Positions 56,720 through 64,000 of a stretch of DNA of 64,000 nt are shown piece after piece. Position 1 is the first letter of the stretch; each line of letters starts with the position of its first letter. This DNA is from Limnoperna fortunei (lineage: Eukaryota; Mollusca; Bivalvia; Mytilida; Modiolidae): positions 79,473,873 to 79,537,872 of the forward strand of contig OX104119.1 of assembly GCA_944474755.1 (NCBI GenBank), read 5' to 3'. The notes below the pieces were generated by a model that saw only the letters and a list, made by a program, of their open reading frames with translations, was not told where the DNA came from and did not search any database. Both the position numbers and the translations under genes were made by a program.

Positions 56720-57370
56720 AAAGACAGACCGCAGACGGTTCATTCCTCCTATTCCCACTTTTTAAAATTCAGGTAAGAAAAGGTAAAATTTCAAGTGGGA
56801 ATAGGTGGAAAACTTGTGTAAACAAAGCATTATACTGAAAAAAAATTAACTAATTAACTTTTAATTAAATGTTGGTTAGGTACAGGTAAATAAAGTTTGT
56901 ATGAATTTAGATTTTTATGTATAACTTCTTTATGATTTATTAGGAAAAAAATCAGTTAATATTTTATTTATTTTACAGCACTAATGCAACAATAAAGTCA
57001 AGCAAATATACACAATAAAATCATGTTTTAAGCTTGGAAGAAGCCAGTAAAAATTAATAAAACTTATTTGTTGTAAGTTCATTTGTTCTATTTAGAGCAA
57101 AGTGAACAGTTTTCACTCATTATTTCGAAGCTTACAGTACTTATCTGCAAATATCTAAAAATTTATTTTTTAAATCTTATTTTATCTTAATTGATAACAA
57201 AATTTAAAAAAAATACAGGTAAATCTCAGGTAAAATTTAATTAATCCTAACTGCTATGAAAACAATTTAGTTGTCAAAACATCTATTGTTATTTGCATGT
57301 GGGAATAGGAGGAATAGTGATTTTTAAACAGTGGGAGTAGGTGGAAGACACCCCGCAGACTTGCACCCAC
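56720..57370. mobile_element. Foldback element with CCTCCTATTCCCAC arms
   Basis: The left end has CCGCAGACGGTTCATTCC and CTCCTATTCCCACTTTTTAA. The right end, in reverse, has GTCTGCGGGGTGTCTTCC and CTCCTATTCCCACATGC. The arms are imperfect and the interior is very AT-rich and non-coding. No clear target duplication was found. Confidence 0.45.
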
Positions 57371-57599
57371 TGTCAAAACAATATTTCTCTGTTTTTTCTA
57401 ATTACATGATTACTTTATATTACATATCTTTATGCATGATGAGTTATATGTATGTCTATTTGAATGCAGAAAAAGTAAAAGCCATCCTATGCAATCCTTG
57501 CTTATGATAATATAAAGAGTGTATATTTTTTTATTATTGTTAATAAAAGTATTAAGTCCTTTAAATCTATTTTTTTATTTTTATGGTATTTATTTGGCG

Positions 57600-57910
57600 G
57601 AATCTATATTCATGTGTTACTTGTTAATGACACTCAAAAAGTCTGACACGTTTCCGGAACAGTGATCTTATAAAACTGTGCTAAATAATCCCGCAAGTCA
57701 CCTCTACAGACGACTATATGTCACAGTTAACCCCCTTGATCCGGCTTCTTCTGCGTGAAGTAGCAAAAGCTTTAATATCGTTGTGAGCACATTTGGCGCA
57801 ACAAAACACATTTTGTGTCCGTTACTTTGTTTTAAAATGCCAACAGACGCTAAGAGAACTTCAGAAGAAAAAGCAAATTTGAACAAAAAGGTTGTGAAAC
57901 GTCTCAATAA
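57600..57910. mobile_element. Fragment of the dispersed satellite-flank repeat
   Basis: Matches the end at 9100-9225: CAAGTCACCT(C/T)TACA, ACAGACGA, TGTCACAGTTA, then GCTTCTTCTGCGTGAAGTAG opposite GCATCTTCAACACGAAGTCG. The minus-strand 67-codon frame has no family match. Confidence 0.4.
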
Positions 57911-58283
57911 ACAATTATAGCTGTTTAAAAAACCTTAATCCAATATGAAAAACCTATAAAATCCTAATTCAGTGAAAAATTCAACAACGCCAGCAGGAGA
58001 CATTTTATTTCTTACCGCAGAACTGGGATTTGATCATTTTAGGAGTCCGTTTTCCCGGATTTTAAGAGGTCTTCATATTCTTATTTTTATAAAATAATAT
58101 GCATATGCTTACGTTTTATACACTATATTATTTGCCAAGGCTCTTAAATATTATCGGCATATGATATGGGGAGCAGGTCAAACACCCCCACTTTTAGTTT
58201 TAGCAACAAAAACAACACCCCGTCAATATGGCCCACCTTGGCTTGGTCAACAAATTATTACCCAACTTATAAAAATTGCTAGA

Positions 58284-59053
58284 TACAGTGGTTTCCTTTG
58301 AAGCCGGTAGCCGGCTATATTGCCGTGTATTTTTGTATTTTGACCGGCTACTATTTTGCCAAATTTATGTTACCTATTGCTAAAAAAATTATGAATGAAA
58401 ATTTAGTCTTTATAATGTAGAGAAATCGGCAGCTGAAGTTTGTTTTTCTCGTAGCGTGTTCGTTTTTTTAATGGTGCTCTCGGCGAGGTCAGCGTTCGAT
58501 GCAAAATATAATTTACGGTATTTCTTTGTGTCAACACTGGTATAGTTTTACATGCGTTTCCGGTGTATAAAACTGCAATGAATAAACGGGTAGCTGGAAA
58601 TAAAAATATTACAGACTATTTCACTAAAAGGCAGAAACTAACCGATGGTAAGAAAGGATGGTAATATGTCTTTTACCTTTTACGAAGTTGCAAATAATGA
58701 TAATAATGATAACCTACGATATCCACCGGTGTTTGGATAAATTAATTACATGGGATTTTTTTTCCGCTGAGAATACGACGTCTTATAACATGTATAGACT
58801 TAAAATAAAGTAAAGCTGTTACGTTATACTTTTATTCACTCTAACAGTGAAAACATTTATCTGTCTGCTCATGCCAGGAGAGGTGTCCAAATCACATTCA
58901 AAATAGCTTAAAACCATTTTCGGACGAAGCCCCCTGGACCCTCTATAGGGGCGCTGCCTCTTAACCCCACTGGGGGCCTTGAGCCGCCCCCAGACCCCCT
59001 GCCTTCTACTTTAGTGATTCAGCCTTTTACTCTAAAAAGTGTGGAGAACCCTG
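58284..59053. mobile_element. 770-bp hAT-like element, copy 1
   Basis: Begins TACAGTGGTTTCCTTTGAAG and ends GTGTGGAGAACCCTG, so the ends are imperfect CAG-type terminal inverted repeats as in hAT elements. It carries a 28-residue plus-strand frame (58578-58664). The 3' part is GC-rich with CGAAGCCCCCTGGACCC. Almost identical to copy 2. Short shared flanks (TAGATA) occur, but no clean 8-bp duplication. Confidence 0.6.
58578..58664 (+). CDS. Short ORF in hAT-like copy 1
   Basis: Reads MNKRVAGNKNITDYFTKRQK and ends LTDGKKGW. An NITDYF segment near the N-terminus resembles the short motifs at the start of many eukaryotic transposase proteins and is close to a PCNA-binding PIP box. GATG|GTAAG at its end could be a splice donor, so this may be the first exon of a lost transposase. 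Confidence 0.3.
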   Translation: MNKRVAGNKNITDYFTKRQKLTDGKKGW

Positions 59054-59080
59054 TAGATATCTGCTTATATAAATATTGAT

Positions 59081-59850
59081 TACAGTGGTTTCCTTTGAAG
59101 CCGGTAGCCGGCTATATTGCCGTGTATTTTTGTATTTTGACCGGCTACTATTTTGCCAAATTTATGTTACCTATTGCTAAAAAAATTATGAATGAAAATT
59201 TAGTCTTTATAATGTAGAGAAATCGGCAGCTGAAGTTTGTTTTTCTCGTAGCGTGTTCGTTTTTTTAATGGTGCTCTCGGTGAGGTCAGCGTTCGATGCA
59301 AAATATAATTTACGGTATTTCTTTGTGTCAACACTGGTATAGTTTTACATGCGTTTCCGGTGTATAAAACTGCAATGAATAAACGGGTAGCTGGAAATAA
59401 AAATATTACAGACTATTTCACTAAAAGGCAGAAACTAACCGATGGTAAGAAAGGATGGTAATATGTCTTTTACCTTTTACGAAGTTGCAAATAATGATAA
59501 TAATGATAACCTACGATATCCACCGGTGTTTGGATAAATTAATTACATGGGATTTTTTTTCCGCTGAGAATACGACGTCTTATAACATGTATAGACTTAA
59601 AATAAAGTAAAGCTGTTACGTTATACTTTTATTCACCCTAACAGTGAAAACATTTATCTGTCTGCTCATGCCAGGAGAGGTGTCCAAATCACATTCAAAA
59701 TAGCTTAAAACCATTTTCGGACGAAGCCCCCTGGACCCTCTATAGGGGCGCTGCCTCTTAACCCCACTGGGGGCCTTGAGCCGCCCCCAGACCCCCTGCC
59801 TTCTACTTTAGTGATTCAGCCTTTTACTCTAAAAAGTGTGGAGAACCCTG
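59081..59850. mobile_element. 770-bp hAT-like element, copy 2
   Basis: Same sequence as copy 1 shifted by 797 bp, with only a few substitutions noticed (e.g. GGCGAGG to GGTGAGG). A 27-bp spacer separates the copies and their outer flanks differ. It contains the same 28-residue frame at 59375-59461. Confidence 0.6.
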
Positions 59851-59897
59851 GATTATATTGGTATTACATGTATACATCTATGTTCTTATAATGAATA

Positions 59898-60395
59898 CAA
59901 TTGACGTCATTCCAGTTTAAAAATCGCCACCGTATTGTCTACTTCCGGTACTAAAAACTGTGGCTGTAGTCGCAGTTTGTTCTGTTGAAAACTTATGAAA
60001 TGGACAATTAACTTTGATAAATTTTAACGCTTTATGTTAATTACAGGTGTCAAAATCTAATTGAAGATGTTATTAAACCCCATGCTTGTGTAAACATGAT
60101 TGTTAATTAATTATCCTTAATGTTTATTACCCCATTTACCAGATGCTAATGAAAGGTAGAACCCCAGCTGTTTTATAACTTAATTAAACAAGCTTACCAG
60201 TGACATACATGTTCTAATATTCAAACTCACCTGTTGCCTATTGCTATAGTAACATCTACTAATGTGGATAATTAGATAATTTAATTGGCATAGACGAACA
60301 ATACAAAAAACAATGCAAAATCTTTATTTCAATATCATAGTCTTTAAGTGATGATAGCCATAGTTTTTTTTAACCGGAAGTAAAAAAGGGGGATA
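59898..60395. repeat. Inverted repeat arm A
   Basis: From CAATTGACGTCATTCC to GGAAGTAAAAAAGGGGGAT, it aligns in reverse with 62462-62925 over most of its length, e.g. CTACTTCCGGTACTAAAAAC, GGTAGAACCCCAGCTG, GCTATAGTAACATCTACTAA and ATAGCCATAGTTTTTTT. It is diverged but clearly homologous and non-coding. Confidence 0.8.
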
Positions 60396-60710
60396 AATAA
60401 AACTGGAAATGGGTCAATTATGTTAAAATGAAACTTTTGTTTATTTATTATGATTTGTGCTTTTGTTTCTTTCTTTGATTAAATTGTAATTGATTCTGCC
60501 TCTAACCGGCACCTTTAATTGGTAAACAAAAATCTGTTCTGTTCGGTTCGCATTAACAGAACAATGTTGTCACTGATTGCAGTCTTCACGAAATCTTTCC
60601 AAAGAATGGTGGACATTCGGTCCACCAACTTGCCCAGAAATGCTGGACCGAAGCAGCTTTTGCCGGACCAAATTTGTCTGATGTTGCCATTGTTTACATT
60701 TAACTAGCTA
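60395..60710. repeat. Inverted repeat arm B
   Basis: Contains AAACTGGAAATGGGTC and GCAGTCTTCACGAAATC. The reverse of both occurs at 61330-61580 in matching order. Diverged; the short open frame is not a recognised protein. Confidence 0.55.
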
Positions 60711-61329
60711 CCTTATATGCATGTAAATACAGACATAAATCTCATAAATAAAAGTTATTGTAAACATCATACTATTCATAACTGTTATAAACAAGCTGTG
60801 TATATCTGGACAAATGTGTCTAAAGAATATAAATAAAATAACATTTATTATACACAGAAATACTTTACAAAGCTGAAAGCAACTGCTCAATGGGACACCC
60901 ATTTACAGAAATTATCATGTGGTCATTGATAACTAGTTATCTTTACTCTTCAATTTCAGCTTACTAGTATATATTTTATATATTATCAAAGCCAATGATT
61001 AAAATAAAATATGTTTTAAATGAACTTTTGAGTTTCAACTCCATTTTAAAGTGTTTGTTTATCAAACAGTTACGATTTTTCATTAAAGGCCGTTGTAGTC
61101 TACATTTTTCTCATTTCTCGCTGTTGGTAATTAAACGTATCCCGGAAATTAAAAAATGGCGCGTAATCCATTTGCCAAACTAAAATGTTTCAAAAATGAG
61201 TTAAATACGCAGGATCTTTGCAATTTTTATTGGTTTTACATATTTACTCAAAAGTTGGAAGTCTGTTTTAATCAGTACTACCAGATATATAAGTATTTTC
61301 TGTGAATGAACCATCAGGGCAACTTTAAC
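60711..61329. other. Spacer between inverted arms
   Basis: AT-rich with no recognisable feature. The frames at 60995-61183 and 60902-60708 have no motif. Confidence 0.35.
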
Positions 61330-61580
61330 TTCGATAATAACAATGTCGGACTTTTGGACCGAGGAAACACGATTTTTTACCGGTCCAAGCGTTATTACAT
61401 CGGTTTTGTCCGTCAGACCGACGCATTTCGTGAAGACTGTGATTGAAATGTATTTTTTTTATAAATAATGCTGAATTGGTCTTTGTCGTACAGGGTACTA
61501 CAAAAATGTATGGCACCGTTTGTTTTGGGGAGAAATTGTAAAAATAACTATAAGTCAAATAGACCCATTTCCAGTTTCAG
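61330..61580. repeat. Inverted repeat arm B' with block C
   Basis: Reverse counterpart of arm B (ATTTCGTGAAGACTGTGATT; GACCCATTTCCAGTTTCAG). Its middle (61445-61560, TGAATTGGTCTTTGTCGTAC and CACCGTTTGTT) matches the reverse of 63050-63165. Confidence 0.55.
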
Positions 61581-62218
61581 TGATACTTGTAGGATTTTTT
61601 TATGGTGAGTCCTGGACTCATCACTTTTGAAAGTGGTGAGTCCCAAAAAATTTTCACGAGTCCCACATATCGCAGATGAGTCCAGCTAAGTGCTTGCATA
61701 CAACCGTTTTCTTTGATGACCGACCCATTAGCCAGTATAAATGTCTTTTTACAAAAAGATATAATATGGCTTGCAGTATGTTTATCCAATGCATTTTTAT
61801 ATTAGTAGTAGCTGAGTTTGGAAGTCTTTTGAAGTATGATTGCTGATGTTTGCCCATTAAAGAGAGACTTTTGTCTTACCTTGAAACAGATGCTGACATT
61901 AATATTTCTTCCAAACAACTCATTACTCATCCCCCCCTTTCAGATCCTAGTCTATAGCAGATTATCTTTTTGATATATGCAAAAATTAAAAGTTTATAAG
62001 ATAACTTATTGATGTTCATATTGAAGATATCTTTTTACCGGTCAAGAATTCTTACTTTAAAAAAAATCGTAAGGAGTGCAACTGCAAATGCAATGCAAGG
62101 TTCGAACGTGTATTAAAACTTGAAACGAGTGTATTATCAACGCTTAACTTTAACCATAAAGAGTGTCCATCAACACTGCACGCTTATTGTTTAATAAACA
62201 TTTTAATTAATGCATATT
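61581..62218. other. No recognised gene
   Basis: Minus frames of 67-70 codons (61857-61577) lack a convincing family match. A decayed transposase is possible but not shown. Confidence 0.3.
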
Positions 62219-62461
62219 TGCCGCCCGAGTGATTGCTACCTGCTGAGAATCAGACGACAGGTAAATATCGATCGCAATTTGTAAGGTTATGTAATCACGC
62301 ATCGGAGACGGAATTGACATGACGGAAATTCGTACGCGTCTGACAACTGACACCGACGCGTACTGGGACGTGCTAGATGTTGAAAAGCCGCGTCCAGAAC
62401 TGAAAAGACGCGTACAATACGCATCTAGACGCGTTGCGAGGATCCCTGAGTTTTACTTGAT
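62219..62461 (+). other. CpG-rich patch with four ACGCGT sites and a 55-codon ORF
   Basis: In otherwise AT-rich DNA this ~240-bp patch is rich in CpG, and ACGCGT occurs at about 62334, 62356, 62409 and 62430. An open frame starts at 62319 (MTEIRTRLTTDTDAYWDVLD) and runs 55 codons to the edge of arm A'. I do not recognise it. It could be a first exon, a captured gene piece or the terminus of an unknown element. Confidence 0.3.
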
Positions 62462-62925
62462 TATCTCCCCTTTTACTTCCAGTTAAAAAACTATGGCTGT
62501 CACACTAAAAGACTATGATATTGAAACAAAGATTTTGCATTGTTTTTGTATTGTTTGTCAATGCCAATAAAATTTTTTTTCTAATTAACCTCATTAGTAG
62601 ATGTTACTATAGCCATAGGGAACAGGTGAGTTTGACTACAACACTCATGTAACTGGTAAGCTTGTTTAAATTCAAGCTATAAAACACCTGGGGTTCTACC
62701 TCCAATGAGCATCAGGTAAATAGGGTAATAAACATCGGTTAATTAATTAACGATCACGTTTACAGAACAGACTGTTTTAATAACCTTCATCATTCAGATA
62801 TTAACACCTCGAAGACAATTGTCCATTTCAAAAAGTTTCAATAGGACCAACAACGGCTACAGCTGTAGTTTTTAGTACCGGAAGTGGACATTAGGTGTTT
62901 TAAATTGAAAAGTCGTCAATTCAGC
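62462..62925. repeat. Inverted repeat arm A'
   Basis: Reverse counterpart of 59898-60395, about 2.1 kb away. It contains CTTTTACTTCCAGTTAAAAA, ACCTGGGGTTCTACCTCC and TTTTTAGTACCGGAAGTGG in reversed order. Confidence 0.8.
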
Positions 62926-63049
62926 GTAAGTGATCTCCATTTTAAACTGTTTTATGAATCTGTTACGTCATGATCACCACATAAAAAACATGTTTACTGC
63001 CAACAAGATTTTGATCCGAGATAACCTAAATTTACACAGGGTACAATTT

Positions 63050-63165
63050 TTCGCCAATTGAACAAACGGTGAGGTACATGTATGTACCCATGGTACATTT
63101 TTGTATTACTGTGTATAGTCTATACGACAAAGACCAATTCAACATAAATAATGATTGTTGTTAAT
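63050..63165. repeat. Inverted copy of block C
   Basis: Matches 61445-61560 in reverse: AACAAACGGTGAGGTAC and CGACAAAGACCAATTCAACA. Confidence 0.6.
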
Positions 63166-63464
63166 TTGATTTAATTATTGCAATTATTCTAATAAACTAT
63201 ACTATAAATGAAAGTATTTTTGTGAGGGCTTTTTTGCATAACAAATGAAAAGTCTTTACCCTGTATGGTTCAGTTATGCTGGTTTTATAAATCAAAAAGG
63301 ATACTTTTTGAAATCAACAATTGTTTCCTCAAGATATTCAACGTTTCAAAATATGGTGGATTTTTCATAGTAAAATTTGGCCTAAAATTAGAACGGAGTG
63401 TAGGTTAGGAACAATCTATTGTTGTCTATTCAAAATCCTTCAGGTAATTCATGTGCAGTTAAGG

Positions 63465-63585
63465 GGGGAAAAGTCCAAATGGTAAACGGAAAGAAAGTCA
63501 CAGGAAAAAAAGTCATAGTAAATAAAGTCACAGTTTTGATAGGAGAAAAAATCACAGGAAAAAAAGTCACAATTAATAAGTAGTC
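63465..63585. repeat. Short degenerate AAAGTCACA repeats
   Basis: Five to six irregular copies of (A/G)GGAAAAAAAGTCACA-type sequence, 15-30 bp apart. The remaining sequence to the window end is AT-rich without features. Confidence 0.6.
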
Positions 63586-64000
63586 TTGGTCACATATGTT
63601 GTCATAAATATGAAAATATTTTTTATGTTTATTATAATAATCATATTTTTATGTAAAACTTGTTTATTACTTTATTACTTACTAGTTGTTTAATAATATA
63701 ATTAATTAAAATTGTGTTTCAAGTCCATCAAAATCTAGAAAACATAGTAAAAACACATTACTGTTGACAGCTCTTTTTGTGCTGCTTTAATTGTTAAAAA
63801 TATGTATACCAAAGAAAAGAATAGGATAAACAACTATATTAATACATAGATCTAAGCCAAAAATATGGCTTCAACATTTTAGTGATTTATTTAACAATGT
63901 GTAGTGAAAAATGAACATATGTGACCAATTACTGCACTGCTAATTGCTTATTTATTCCTTTGTTTTTATATGATAAACTTTTGTAAATTTGTTATAATAT

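Overview
This window is eukaryotic, AT-rich, intron-bearing DNA. It is probably from a mollusc and most likely a bivalve; that is my inference from the metazoan-type NRAMP gene, tRNA-derived SINEs ending in a GGCGTTAAAC-like tail, decayed LINEs, a Tigger transposon, foldback MITEs and very abundant minisatellites. No prokaryotic features, CRISPR arrays, rRNA genes or functional tRNA genes were seen.

The one host gene I can reconstruct completely lies on the minus strand from 41207 (ATG) to 21399 (stop). It is a 13-exon NRAMP/SLC11A (DMT1-like) divalent-metal transporter. All exon junctions have AG/GT borders and compatible phases, and the join gives 1707 nt, or 568 residues plus stop. The DPGN and MPHN metal-site motifs are intact.

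Layout: 1-5790 is a 74-bp satellite with higher-order structure. 5.8-9.2 kb is a dispersed repeat holding a 46-bp and a 29-bp minisatellite and a 38-bp palindromic insertion flanked by a 7-bp direct repeat. 9.5-17 kb holds decayed LINEs on both strands, a 163-bp palindromic MITE and a disabled Tigger transposase. 17-21.4 kb is mostly unique sequence with one SINE. 21.4-41.2 kb is the NRAMP gene. 41.3-46.1 kb has diverged relatives of the first satellite and its flank. 46.2-51.8 kb has LINE relics, an (ATT)n run and a 575-bp foldback element. 52.6-56.2 kb is a 76-bp satellite. 56.7-63.2 kb holds another foldback, twin 770-bp hAT-like elements and nested inverted repeats.

The most unusual observation is inside NRAMP. 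Several of its splice junctions have themselves become the repeat unit of intronic tandem arrays. The end of exon 10 plus its GTAAG donor is repeated about 73 times (89-bp unit, 6.5 kb). The end of exon 11 plus donor is repeated about 10 times (85 bp), and the end of exon 3 plus donor about 6 times. The acceptors of exons 3 and 12 are repeated on their intron sides, and exon 2 has two decayed tandem copies. The intact splice site always remains next to the real exon and the copies lie in the intron as decoys. For exons 10 and 11, using a downstream decoy donor would give an immediate stop codon. I do not know of a description of this pattern, but I could not search for one.
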